This document shows, piece by piece, positions 21,345 through 31,400 of a DNA stretch of 64,000 nucleotides. The notes beneath the pieces were generated by a model. That model worked only from the letters and a program-made list of their open reading frames with translations. It made no database searches and was not told where the DNA came from. Numbering within the stretch: the first letter of the stretch is position 1; the number at the start of each line of letters is the position of its first letter. The stretch spans positions 6,589,501-6,653,500 of the forward strand of contig JAFEKX020000001.1 in NCBI GenBank assembly GCA_016893485.2, in the 5' to 3' direction. The translations under genes and the position numbers were made by a program. The DNA comes from Streptomyces sp. P3. Its GTDB lineage: Bacteria; Actinomycetota; Actinomycetes; Streptomycetales; Streptomycetaceae.

Positions 21345-22446
21345 CGCGGCGGACGGCGCACTGCTTGCCGCTCCGTACGCGGGAGGTGTTCTGTACGGGG
21401 CGGCAAGCTCCCCCGCGGTCCAGCTCAGCCGAGGTGGGGAGCACCTCGGCACCGAGCCGCCGTACGTTCTCCTCGGTCGCCGCGAGGTCCCCGGAGCCCT
21501 CGACGAGCAGGGCGAAGCGGGAGATGCCGGTCCGCTCGGAGGTCGCCGCGAGCCGGTCGACGCACAGCCGCGGGTGCCCACCGGGTGCAGCCCGCAGAGC
21601 AGTTCGGTGTACGCGAGCGGGTCGCGCATCCGGCGCTCGCGGTCGTCCACGGTCACATGGGCGCCGAGCCTGCCGCAGCCAGCCCGGCATCGCCTTCACC
21701 AGCGCCTCCACGGCGTCGGCGCGCCGGTCCGCGATCTGGCAGACGCCGGCCGACACATGGGCCACGCCGCGGATCTCCTCCGCCGGACGGCCCGCCGCCC
21801 GGGCCAACTGCCGCCACAGGGCGACCATTTCGGCTTTCTCCTCGTCCCCGACATGCATGCCGAGCAGCATCGGCAGGCCCCGCTCGGCCGCCAGCCGCAC
21901 GCTCGCGGGGAGGTGCAGGCGACGACGACCTCGGGGCCCGGCGCGTCCGACAGCGCCTCCGACGGCCGTGGTACGACGGGCACTTCACGGAACGCGAAGC
22001 GGTCACCGGTGCCCGCGACCGACGGCTCGCGCAGCCAGCGCATCAGCAGATCGAGTGATTCCGGGAACCCCTGTTCGTACGCGGCGAGACCCGCGCCGAA
22101 CACCTCCAGGTCGACCCACGGCCCGCCGCGCCCCACGCCCAGCGAGAAGCGCCCCCGCTTGTCACGTGCAGCAGCGCGGCCTGCTCGCCGAGGGCGACCG
22201 GATGGACGGTGGGCAGCACGCTGACGGCGGTGCCGACGCGGATGCGCCGGGTGCGGCCCAGCAGTAACGCCGCCAGGGTGACCGCGGACGGGCAGGTGCC
22301 GTAGGGCACGAAGTGGTGCTCGGCCAGCCAGGCCGTGTCGAGACCGGCTTCCTCCGCGATCTCGACCGAGCGCACCGCGCGGTGCAGTGCCTCCCCTGGC
22401 CCTGCCCCGGGAACTGGGCCGCCAACACAAAACTTCCGACGCGCAT
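21331..22446 (-). CDS. LLM-class flavin- or F420-dependent oxidoreductase, about five apparent frameshifts
   Basis: Bacterial luciferase-like fold, shown by MRVGSFVLAAQFPGQG at the start, EAGLDTAWLAEHHFVPYG, the block TRRIRVGTAVSVLPTVHPVALGEQ and the later SGGRFSLGVGRGG. Members reduce substrates with FMNH2 or F420H2; which one applies here cannot be read. Missing single bases near 22398, 22160, 21915, 21670 and 21580 are needed to join the blocks. ATG 22446. With five shifts this is the most damaged gene of the window, so true decay cannot be ruled out, although every shift sits at a G or C run as in essential genes. Confidence 0.78.
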
Positions 22447-22666
22447 GGCATTTCCTGCTTCCTTGGCTCCGACACGGAGCTCCCCACCGGGCATAACCGT
22501 CCGACACGTGACGAGGACACGGCCGGGCAGAGAGATTTGCGGATTGTCTGCAGAATGCGCGGCCCCGAGGGGGACTTGTGCGGGTTGATGCCCTTCGCGT
22601 ACCCCTGTCCGCGACACGTACGCTGGACACAGCCCCTGCCTCCTGTATAGCCCCGTGAGGTGTTCT

Positions 22667-22999
22667 GTGTCCCCGCGTCGCAACCGACCCAAGGAGTCCG
22701 GTTCCTCCGGCCAGAGTGCCGGCGACGACCGCTCGGGCCGTTACGGCGGCTGGCAGTCCACGGAGCAGTGGCGGGGCGAGGAGTGGAGCGTGCGCCATGT
22801 CGCCGGGGCGAGCGCGGAGGGCAAGACGTACCGCTGCCCCGGCTGCGACCAGCAGATCCCGTCCGCCGTCCCGCACGTCGTGGCCTGGCCCGAGCACTCG
22901 GGCGTCGACGACCGCCGCCACTGGCACAAGGCCTGCTGGAACGCGAAGGACCGCCGCACCACACGGGTGCAGCGGTCCAGGAACGCGCCGAGGTTCTAG
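22667..22999 (+). CDS. Small zinc-binding-type protein of unknown function
   Basis: 110 residues with a basic disordered N terminus (SPRRNRPKESGSS) and a compact C-terminal part containing a knuckle CPGC, then HVVAWPEH, then HWHKACW: four Cys/His groups able to bind one zinc and reminiscent of HNH-type knuckles, but without the catalytic signature I would need to call a nuclease. Old annotations call the homologues ATP/GTP-binding, which the sequence does not support. GTG 22667. Divergent from the oxidoreductase gene with 220 bases between. Confidence 0.7.
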   Translation: MSPRRNRPKESGSSGQSAGDDRSGRYGGWQSTEQWRGEEWSVRHVAGASAEGKTYRCPGCDQQIPSAVPHVVAWPEHSGVDDRRHWHKACWNAKDRRTTRVQRSRNAPRF

Positions 23000-23012
23000 C
23001 CGGTCCTACGGC

Positions 23013-23858
23013 TCACACGTCCCGCTGCTCCAGCAGCGCGACGGCGCCCGCGAACGCCAGGGCCGTCACGCCGACGATGATCCACAGCGGGTCCCAGCCC
23101 GAAGGGCCGGAGTCGGTGAGGGAGTTGGAGTAGAAGACGCTCAGCTGGTTCGGGATCGAGTACTCGAACAGCTTCTGGCGTACGTCCTCCAGGGACTGCG
23201 AGAACATGAACAGCGCGATGACCAGCGGGGCGAGCACCGCGCCGATCATGACGGTGATCGCGCCCGCCGAGTGCCGGATGATCGAGCCGATGATCAGCGA
23301 GAGCAGCCCGAGTAGCGCGATGTAGAGCGAGACGCCGACGGTCCCCTTGAGCCACTCGCCCGCGGACGGGTCCTTCGCGCCGTTGCCCTCCAGCAGCGAG
23401 GCGTCCACGAAGGCGATGAACACCGAGGACACCAGCGTGACCACGAAGGCGACGGTGAAGAACACGATCGACTTCGCCGCGAGGACCCGGCCGCGGCTGG
23501 GGCAGGCGGTCATCGTGGTGCGGATCATGCCCGTGCCGTACTCCGAGGCCGTGGTCAGCACGCCGAGCGTGATGATGCACATGCAGCCCAGCAGCAGGCC
23601 GAAGAAGCCGTAGGAGAGCGGGTTCTCGCCGTGCAGCTCCGAGGAGGAGTTGCTGACGACGACGGCGGCGAGCAGGCCGATGCCGATGACCAGGACCACG
23701 AACACGCCGAGCGTCCAGAGTGTCGAGCGCACCGACTTGATCTTCGTCCACTCGGAGGCGAGCGCGTGCCCGAGATGCGTGCGCACCACCGGGATCGGCG
23801 AGGTGTACCCGGCGTACGGCGCGGCTGCCTGTGGCATCGGGGGCTGGGGCGTGCTCAT
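23013..23858 (-). CDS. ABC transporter permease (ABC-2 type)
   Basis: 281 residues with six hydrophobic segments and a cytoplasmic N terminus of about 40 residues. The block HALASEWTKIKSVRSTLWTLG and TTASEYGTGMIRTTMTACPSRGRVLAAK are typical of the ABC-2 permeases that work with antibiotic- or lipid-exporting ATPases. It starts at ATG 23858, overlapping the stop of its ATPase by ATGA. Intact. Its substrate is unknown. Confidence 0.9.
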   Translation of the reverse strand: MSTPQPPMPQAAAPYAGYTSPIPVVRTHLGHALASEWTKIKSVRSTLWTLGVFVVLVIGIGLLAAVVVSNSSSELHGENPLSYGFFGLLLGCMCIITLGVLTTASEYGTGMIRTTMTACPSRGRVLAAKSIVFFTVAFVVTLVSSVFIAFVDASLLEGNGAKDPSAGEWLKGTVGVSLYIALLGLLSLIIGSIIRHSAGAITVMIGAVLAPLVIALFMFSQSLEDVRQKLFEYSIPNQLSVFYSNSLTDSGPSGWDPLWIIVGVTALAFAGAVALLEQRDV

Positions 23859-25146
23859 CGGACGTCCTCGGGCTTGGTCAGGTCGGTGGCGGCGGGGAGG
23901 AGGGGCGGGGGGCGGCAGGGGCCGGGGTCGCGTCCGCGGCCGGAACCGGCGGGGCGCCCTGAGCCGGGGCCTGGGGCGGCTGTGTCGGCGCCTGCGGGGT
24001 CAGGGGCACCGGGGCCCGTACGGGCCCGGTACCGCCGTGCCGGGCGCCGCAGGGGCGCCGTACGGGTTCGGGGCGCCGTAGGGATTCGCCGGGGCTGGCC
24101 CATACCGAAGGGCTGGCCGCCGTGCTGCGGTGACGGCGGCGCGTACCAGCCGGGCTGGCCCTGGCCCGGTACCGGCATCGGCGGCTGCGCGCCCGGCGGC
24201 AGCTGCTGCATCAGACCGGCCTTCTGGTCGATCGTCGAGCGGTAGTCGACGGCCCCCTGCGTCATCCGCATGTACGCCTCCTCCAGCGAGGCCTGATGCG
24301 GGGACAGCTCCCACAGCCGTACGTCCGTGTCGTGCGCGATGTCGCTGATGCGCGGCAGCGGCAGTCCCGTGACGCGCAGCCCGCCGTCCTGCTCGGGCAT
24401 GACATGGCCGCCGGCCTCGGTCAGCGCGGAGGTGAGCTTCTCGCGCAGCTGGGGCTCGGTGTCGGGGGTGCGGACGCGCGCGAAGTCGGCGGAGTTCGCC
24501 GAGATGAAGTCCCGCACGCTCATGTCGGAGAGGAGCTGTCCGCGCCCGATCACGATGAGCTGGTCGGCGGTCAGCGCCATCTCGCTCATCAGGTGCGAGG
24601 AGACGAAGACGGTACGGCCCTCCGCCGCGAGCGCCTTCATCAGGTTGCGCACCCAGAGGATGCCCTCGGGATCGAGGCCGTTGACCGGCTCGTCGAAGAG
24701 CAGGACCTGCGGGTCGCCGAGGAGCGCGGCGGCGATGCCGAGCCGCTGGCCCATGCCGAGGAGAAACCCTTGGAGCGCTTTCTCGCCACGTCCTGGAGGC
24801 CCACGACCCCGAGCACCTCATCCACGCGCCGGGCCGGGATGCCCGAGAGCTGGGCCAGGCTCAGCAGGTGGTTGCGGGCGCTGCGACCGCCGTGCACGGC
24901 CTTGGCGTCGAGGAGGGCGCCGACCTGTCTGGGCGCGTTCGGCAGCTTGCGGTAGGGGAAGCCGCCGATCGTCACCTGTCCTGACGTGGGGTTGTCCAGG
25001 CCGAGGATCATGCGCATCGTCGTCGACTTGCCCGAGCCGTTGGGCCTGAGGAAGCCGGTGACGGCACCGGGCCGCACCTGGAAGGAAAGGTTGTACACGG
25101 CGGTCTTGTCGCCGTAGCGCTTGGTCAGGCCGACAGCCTCGATCAT
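23855..25146 (-). CDS. ABC transporter ATP-binding protein with long Pro/Gly/Gln tail, frameshifted
   Basis: ATPase partner of the permease at 23013. Walker A reads FLRPNGSGKSTT, so the first Gly of GxxxxGKS is Arg; the signature loop (GMGQRLGIAAAL), Walker B LLFDEPVNGLDPEG and the H-loop FVSSHLMSEM are normal. A base is missing near 24768. The last 120 residues are Pro, Gly, Gln and Ala rich with NPYGAP repeats and their frame changes at least twice, so the exact tail is unsure. The start is ATG 25146 (MIEAVGLTKRYGDKT). The next pair at 25260-27012 is about half identical, so the two pairs look like a tandem duplication. Confidence 0.88.
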
Positions 25147-25259
25147 GCTCCGCACCCATCGAAAGGATCAGGACAGCAGGGCACACGCCCCCGTAAGGGT
25201 TAGGAGGATATCGGGGCGCTGACGGTTCCGCCCAAGAGAAAGTAAAGCAACGTCCCGGG

Positions 25260-26030
25260 TCAGGCGTCCCGGCGCTTCAGAAGGACGTAGGCGCCGACGA
25301 GTGCGGCGAGCACCCACAGGGCCATGATCCCGAAGCCGCCCCACGGTCCGTACGGCGAGGAGTCGTCGACCGGCGTGACCACCTGCATGATCTTGCTGCC
25401 GGCCTGGTCGGGCAGGTACTGGCCGACCTTCTTCGTCGCGGAGACGTTGCCGAGGATGTTGGAGATCAGGAAGAAGAACGGCATCAGGATGCCCAGCGAC
25501 AGCATCGGCGAGCGGAGCATCGAGGCGACGCCCATGGAGAACATCGCGATCAGGGTCATGTAGAGCCCGCCGCCGATCACCGCGCGCAGCACGCCCGTGT
25601 CGCCGATCTCCGCCCTGTGCGAGCCGAGCATCGCCTGCCCGAGGAAGAACGTGACGAAGCTGGTCACCAGGCCGACGACGAGGCAGAGCACGGTGGCCAC
25701 CGCGATCTTGCTGAACAGGAAGGTGCCGCGCTGCGGTACGGCCGCGAGCGAGGTGCGGATCATGCCGGTGCTGTACTCGTTCGACACGACGAGCACCCCG
25801 AACACGATCATCGCGAGCTGCCCGAGACTCATCCCGGCGAAGCTGATGAACGTCGGGTCGAAGGACAGCTTGTCCTTGGCGCTCATGTCGTCGAACTGGC
25901 TCTTCGACAGTGCCGAGATCAGCATGCCGAGCCCGATCGTCACCACCACGGCCAGCGAGAGCGTCCACACCGTCGACGCGACGGAGCGGATTTTGGTCCA
26001 CTCCGAGCGGATGACCTGGTTCGCCGCCAT
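25260..26030 (-). CDS. ABC transporter permease (ABC-2 type), second pair
   Basis: 256 residues, intact, six hydrophobic segments. IRSEWTKIRSVASTVWTLS at the N terminus and VVSNEYSTGMIRTSLAAVPQRG match the same positions in the permease at 23013, supporting common descent of the two pairs. It starts 1 base after the stop of its ATPase. Function in the cell is likely export of a peptide, lipid or drug; nothing in the sequence says which. Confidence 0.9.
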   Translation of the reverse strand: MAANQVIRSEWTKIRSVASTVWTLSLAVVVTIGLGMLISALSKSQFDDMSAKDKLSFDPTFISFAGMSLGQLAMIVFGVLVVSNEYSTGMIRTSLAAVPQRGTFLFSKIAVATVLCLVVGLVTSFVTFFLGQAMLGSHRAEIGDTGVLRAVIGGGLYMTLIAMFSMGVASMLRSPMLSLGILMPFFFLISNILGNVSATKKVGQYLPDQAGSKIMQVVTPVDDSSPYGPWGGFGIMALWVLAALVGAYVLLKRRDA

Positions 26031-26031
26031 G

Positions 26032-27012
26032 TCAGCCCTTCTTCCAGCCGTCGCCCCAGCCCTGCTGCGGAGCAGGTGCCGCGGCCGGAACCGCGGTGGG
26101 TGGTGCGTCGGAATGCGCGTGGTACTCCACCGACTCCGCGGTCAACTGCATGAACGCCTCCTCCAGGGAGGCCTGTTGGGGACTCAGCTCGTGCAGCACC
26201 AGCTGGTGCGACGCGGCCAGCTCACCGATCTGCTCCGACTTGCCGCCGTCCACTTCGAGGACCCCGCTGCCGGACTCGACCACCGTGATCCCGGCCTGGT
26301 GCAGCACGTCGAGCAGCCGCTCGCGCTGCGGGGTGCGGATCCGGACGTACGACCGCGAGTTCTGCTGGATGAAGTCCGCCATGGAGGTGTCCGCGAGGAG
26401 ACGGCCCTGGCCGATGACGACGAGGTGATCGGCCGTCAGCGCCATCTCGCTCATCAGGTGCGAGGAGACGAAGACCGTACGGCCTTGCGCGGCAAGGGAC
26501 TTCATCAGGTTGCGGATCCAGTGGATGCCCTCGGGGTCGAGGCCGTTGACCGGCTCGTCGAACATCAGGATCTCCGGATCGCCGAGCAGCGCGCCCGCGA
26601 TGCCGAGCCGCTGGCCCATGCCGAGCGAGAACCCCTTGGCCTTCTTCTTCGCCACCGCGGTGAGCCCGACGGTGTCCAGCACCTCGTGGACCCGGGCCTT
26701 CGAGATGCCGTTGCTCTGCGCGAGACACAGCAGGTGGTTGAAGGCGCTGCGGCCGCCGTGCATGGCCTTGGCGTCGAGGAGGGCGCCGATGTACTTCAGC
26801 GGGTCCTTGAGCCGGTCGTAGCGCTGGCCGTCGATGCGCACGTCACCGGCGGTCGGCCGGTCGAGACCGAGCATCATGCGCATGGTCGTCGACTTGCCGG
26901 CGCCGTTCGGGCCGAGGAAGCCCGTGACGATGCCGGGTCTGACGGTGAAGGTGAGGTTGTTGACCGCCACCTTGTCGCCGTACCGCTTGGTCAGCCCCTC
27001 GAGCTCGATCAT
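26032..27012 (-). CDS. ABC transporter ATP-binding protein, second pair
   Basis: 326 residues, intact. Canonical Walker A GFLGPNGAGKSTTMRM (about residue 32), signature LGMGQRLGIAGALLGD, Walker B ILMFDEPVNGLDPEG and H-loop VSSHLMSEMAL. The C-terminal 100 residues, including ELSPQQASLEEAFMQLT, are the regulatory domain found in drug- and bacitracin-type exporters. Compared with the other ATPase at 23855, this one keeps the normal P-loop Gly. ATG 27012. Confidence 0.93.
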   Translation of the reverse strand: MIELEGLTKRYGDKVAVNNLTFTVRPGIVTGFLGPNGAGKSTTMRMMLGLDRPTAGDVRIDGQRYDRLKDPLKYIGALLDAKAMHGGRSAFNHLLCLAQSNGISKARVHEVLDTVGLTAVAKKKAKGFSLGMGQRLGIAGALLGDPEILMFDEPVNGLDPEGIHWIRNLMKSLAAQGRTVFVSSHLMSEMALTADHLVVIGQGRLLADTSMADFIQQNSRSYVRIRTPQRERLLDVLHQAGITVVESGSGVLEVDGGKSEQIGELAASHQLVLHELSPQQASLEEAFMQLTAESVEYHAHSDAPPTAVPAAAPAPQQGWGDGWKKG

Positions 27013-27021
27013 GCGGCCACG

Positions 27022-27180
27022 CTAAGACCGCCGTTCGGCGGATGCCACCCGAACGGGCAAACAGAGTCCGACGAGGCAGGCAACAGCCGTGAACGCCGTG
27101 GCCCGGGCGAACGCGTGCGGGAAAGCGGAGCTGCCGTGCCCGTGTGCGAGGACCGTCGCCGGCGCCCTCGACCCGGTCGC
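27022..27180 (-). pseudogene. Possible C-terminal remnant of an MFS transporter
   Basis: On the minus strand a frame ending in TAG at 27022 reads HAFARATAFTAVACLVGL, which looks like the last membrane helix of an EmrB/QacA-type drug exporter followed by a short polar tail. No start or earlier helices can be found, so only a fragment, or a chance resemblance, remains between the ABC genes and filP. Confidence 0.3.
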
Positions 27181-27234
27181 CGGCTCCGCCCTCGTGGGGA
27201 TCGTCGACGACGTCCACCCGCCGTCGCCGCGCGG

Positions 27235-27283
27235 ACACGGCTGAGGCCCGCACCCCCGAAGGAGATACGGGCCTCAGCCGTGT
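27235..27283 (-). terminator. Terminator downstream of filP
   Basis: A perfect 16-base stem (arms at 27235-27250 and 27268-27283, ACACGGCTGAGGCCCG paired with its complement) with a 17-base loop lies 14 bases past the filP stop. Very stable, so an effective end to the scy-filP transcription unit. Confidence 0.8.
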
Positions 27284-27296
27284 GACAAACGCTTGC

Positions 27297-28229
27297 TTAC
27301 CGGGACTGCTGAGCCGGAACCCCGCGGGAGATGGGCTCGTCCTCGACCGGCGAGCTGGCGGCGGCCACCGCGGCTCCGGTGAGGGTGGCGAGCATCTCGC
27401 GCACGTTCGTCAGCTGCGCGTTGATGCTGTCCCGACGGTTCGTCAGGGCGGCCAGCTCGCGCTCGGACTCCGAACGGATGCGGTCGGCCTTGGCGTTGGC
27501 GTCGGCCACGATGTCCTCGGCCTGGCGCTGAGCCGTCTCCACCGTCTGACGGGCGCGGCGCTCCGCGTCCGTCCGCAGCTTCTCGGCCTCGAGCCGGAGC
27601 TGCTCCGCGCGGTGCTCGATCTCCGCGAGGCGCTTCTCGGCCTTCTGCTGACGCGACGCCAGATCGCGCTCGGACTGCTCGCGACGCTTGGCGAGGTTCG
27701 TCTCGAAGTCGGCGGCGGCCTGCGCGGCCTTGGCGCGGGTCTCCTCGAAGAGGGCGTCGGCCTCCTCGCGCTTCGACTGGGCGTCCTTCTGGGCCTCGCC
27801 ACGCAGCTGGGAGGCGTCGCTCTTGGCCCTCGACGATCCGGACGCCCTCGTCCTCCGCCTTGGCCTTGCGCTCCGCAGCGAACGATTCTGCGTCGTTACG
27901 GACCTGCTGGGCAGCGGACTCCGCGAGTTCGCGGTGCTGCTCGGCCGCGCGCCGTGCCTCCTCGCGCAGGTCCTTGGCCTCTTCCTCGGCGAGGCGGAGG
28001 ATCTTCTCGACCCGCGCGCCGAGACCGGCGTACGACGGCTCCGCGTCGCTGACCTGGGCCTGGGCGTTCTGCGTTTCGAGGTGGAGCTCCTCGATGCGCT
28101 TTTCGAGAGCGGTGATACGGGCCAGAGCGCTGTCACGGTCGGAGACGAGCTTCGAGATGCGTTCGTCCACCTGAGCGCGGTCGTACCCACGCCGCACAAG
28201 CTCGAAGCCGTAGGGGAAGTGTCGCTCAT
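27297..28229 (-). CDS. filP: FilP, intermediate-filament-like coiled-coil protein, two apparent frameshifts
   Basis: Forms a filamentous cytoskeleton near hyphal tips that gives rigidity and acts with DivIVA in polar growth. The gene starts at ATG 28229 (MSDTSP), needs one base near 28214 to continue as YGFELVRRGYDRAQVDERISKL, and has one extra G near 27832. The reconstructed length is about 310 residues. The sequence is almost all helical and heptad/hendecad-patterned (ITALEKRIEELHLETQNAQ, EEADALFEETRAKAAQAAAD), with the RRGYDRAQVDERI N-terminal segment characteristic of FilP and DivIVA-type proteins, and a short tail SRGVPAQQSR. It lies next to scy as in S. coelicolor. Older databases called it cellulose-binding, which is not supported. 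Confidence 0.93.
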   Translation of the reverse strand: MSDTSPTASSLCGVGTTALRWTNASRSSSPTVTALWPVSPLSKSASRSSTSKRRTPRPRSATRSRRTPVSARGSRRSSASPRKRPRTCARRHGARPSSTANSRSPLPSRSVTTQNRSLRSARPRRRTRASGSSRAKSDASQLRGEAQKDAQSKREEADALFEETRAKAAQAAADFETNLAKRREQSERDLASRQQKAEKRLAEIEHRAEQLRLEAEKLRTDAERRARQTVETAQRQAEDIVADANAKADRIRSESERELAALTNRRDSINAQLTNVREMLATLTGAAVAAASSPVEDEPISRGVPAQQSR

Positions 28230-28412
28230 GGGGTTCCTGTCGAATGAGACCGGTGAGGTGATAGGTGGAATCCTAGGGGCCGAAGCGGTGTGTCATCGAG
28301 CGGATGCGTGTTTGATCTGGAGAATGACACCCCTTTTGAGTGGCTAACCGTCGGACCGCTTGCCAAAGACTCGGTCAAAGGCCCCAGATCCCCCGAACCT
28401 CACAGGGTCTTC

Positions 28413-31400
28413 TCAACCTTCAACAGACTTGCCACCCGAACGAGTTGCGCCCGCTGTGGCTGCCGCCTTGACCCCGCCGTCCTTGGCCGCCGTCGGGGCC
28501 TCGAAAGACTCCAACGCCTCCAGGACGTCCTGGACACGGGAGATCTCGGCGTTGATGTCCTCGCGGCGGCGGACGAGCACTTCGAGGTCGCGCTTGCCCT
28601 CCTCGACCGTGCGGCGGGCCTCGCGGATCGCCTCCGCCTTCAGCTCCTCGGCCTCGCGGATCAGCGTGGCCTTCTTCTGCTCGGCCTCCTTGAGGAGACC
28701 CTCGGCCTTCTTCACGGCGGCGATACGGACCTTGCCCGCCTCGGAGTTGGCCTCCGAGACCAGCTCCTTCGCCTTCGCCTGCGCCTTGCCGAGCTGCTCC
28801 TCCGCGGCCTTGATGAGCGCGTCGCAGCGGTCGCCGGCCGACTTCATCGTCTCGGCCGACTCACGGCGGGCCCGCTCGTGCAGGCTCTCGATCTCCGCGG
28901 TGATGCGGTCGCGCAGTTCCTCGGACCGCTCCCTTATGGCGGTCGCGTCCCGGCGCGCGCCGACGAGCAGCTCGTCCGCGTCCGTACGGGCCTGCTCCAC
29001 CCGGGAGTTGCCCTCGACCGTGGCCTCGGACACCAGCCGCTCGGCCTCGGCGCGGGCCGCGCCCACCATGGAGTCGGCCTGCGCCTCGGCGTCCGCCGTC
29101 GTCTTCTGCGCCTGCTGCTGGGCCTCGTTGAGGAGCTTGTCGGCCTCGGCCGCGGTCTCCGTGATGAGGGTGTCGACCTGCTCGGCCGCCTCGGAACGCC
29201 GTTTGTTGGCCTCCTGGCGGGCCTCGTCCAGCGTCCGCTCGGACTCCTCGCGCGCCGCCGAGGTGACCCGCTCGGCCTCCGCCTCCGCCTCCGCCTTGAG
29301 CCGCGCGGCCTCGCTGCGGATCCGCTCGGCGTGCTGCTGCGCCGACCCGACCGTGTCGGCGGCCTCGGCGCGCAGCCGCTCCGCGTCCCCGGTCGCGTCC
29401 GAGATGAGTTTCTCGGCCTTGGCCACGGCCTCGGACCGCACCCGCTCGGCCTCGTTGATCGTCTCCGTCTGGAGCCGCTCCGCCTCCGCCGTCACCTCGG
29501 TGATCAGGGTGTCGGCCTGCGTCGCCGCGTCCGAACGGATCCGGTTGGCGTCCTCGCGGGCGTCCGCACGGGCCCGCGCCGCGTCCTGGTCGGCCTGCGC
29601 GATCGCGTCCGACGCCTCCGTGCGCACCCGCTGGGCGTGCTCCGCGGACTCCGCCCGCAGCTGCTCCGCCTCCGCGATCGCCTCCGCAACGGTGCGCTCC
29701 GCAAGGGCCTTGGCCGCGTCCGTCTCCTCGGCCGCCCGGCGCCTGACCCGGTTCGCGTCCTCGGTGGCCCGCTCCCGCTCGCTGTACGCGTCGGCGCGGA
29801 CCCGGTCCGCCTCCTCCTGCGCCTCGCGCCGGGTACGGTCCGCCACGTGCTCGGCGGCCGAGCGGATCCCGGCGATCTCCTCCTGCGCCTGCTCGTGCAG
29901 CCCGGCGACCGACTCCCGTACCTGCTGGGCGTGCTGCTCGGCGCCCGACACCATCTCGGTGGCGCGCCGGTCGGCCTCCTCGACCAGCCGTACGGCCTCG
30001 GACTGCGCCTCCTCGACACGGTTGCGCGCCGAGGCCAGCAGCTCCTCGCTCTGCTCCCGGGCCTGCTCGCGCTCCTGCCCGGCCTCCTCACGGGCCGACC
30101 CGAGGAGCTCCTCGGCCTCCCGACGACGTCGTACGGCCTCCTCCTGGGCGGCGGCCAGCGTCTCCGACGCCTCCGTGGCCAGCCGCTCGGCGGCGGCCTG
30201 CGCCTCCCGCGCGGACCCGGTCGGCGGTGTCCTGTGCCTCGGTCTTGAGCCGCTCGGCCTCCGCGGCCGCATCGGACCGCAGGCGTACGGCGATGGCCTC
30301 GCCCTCGGCGCGGGAGGCGGACGCGTCGGCCGCGGCCTCGTTGCGCAGCCGCTCGGCCTCCGCCTCGGCCTGTGCCTGGAGGGAACGGATGCGCTCGGCG
30401 GCCTCGCCGCGCAGGCGTTCCGTCTCCTCGGCGGCCTCGCGGCGGATCCGCTCGGCCTCCTCGCGGGCGTCGGTGAGCGCCTGTTCGGCGGCGGCGAGCC
30501 GTTCCTCGGCCTCCGTGTGCAGCCGGCGCAGGCCCTCGGCGGCCTCCTCGCGGCGCGCCTCTATGGCCCGCTCGGTCTCCTCGCGCAGCTCGCGCGCGGC
30601 CCGCTCGGCGTCCGCCTTGATGCCCTCCGACTGCTCGACGACCTCCGCGCGGTGCCGCTCGGCCTCCTTGCGGGTGCGGTCGAGGGTCTCCTCGGCCTGC
30701 CGGCGCAGGGTGGTGGCGCGCTCGATGGCCTCGGTGCGGACCTTCTCGCTGTCCGTGGTCGCGGTCTGGCGCAGCTCGTCGGCGTCCGCGCGGGCCTTGG
30801 ACAGCAGCTCCTCGGCGGTCTTGGCCGCCTCCTCGATCTGCTGGACGGCCTCACGGCGGGCCTCGGCGCGGATGCGCTCGCCCTCGCCGACCGCGTCGGC
30901 GCGCAGCTGCTCGGCCTCGCCGCGGAGCCGGCGCGCCTCCTCCTGCAGCTCGACCGTCTTGGCCCGGTACTCCTTGGTGTCGTCCTTCGCCGCGCCCTTG
31001 AGGCCCTCGGCGATGTCGTGCGCCTGGGCGCGCAGCCGGTCGGCCTCGGCCTCCGCCTCGGAGCGGATCCGCTCGGCCTCCTCGGTGGCGGCCTTCGTGG
31101 TGTTCTTGGCCTCCTCGGACGCCTTGTCGAGGACTTCCTCGGCGGTACGGGCGGCCTTGGCGAGCTGGGAGGCGGTCTCCTCGGCGGTGAGGCTCCGCGC
31201 GTTCTCCTCGGCCTCCGCGACGATCTTGTCGGCCTTGGCCTGGGCCTCGGCGACGATCTGCTCGGCCTCCGACTTGGTGGACTCGGCCTCCTTGGTGGCC
31301 TCCGTCACCAGCCGGGCGACCTGCTCCTTGGCGGTCCTGGTGCGCTGCTCGTTGGCCGACTCGGCGCTCGCGAGAGCCTTGGCGGCGGCTTCCTTGGCCT

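Noticed and set aside
22667..22999. ATP/GTP-binding label known for homologues of this small protein
   Set aside because: No P-loop or other nucleotide motif is visible; only a Cys/His zinc knuckle is.
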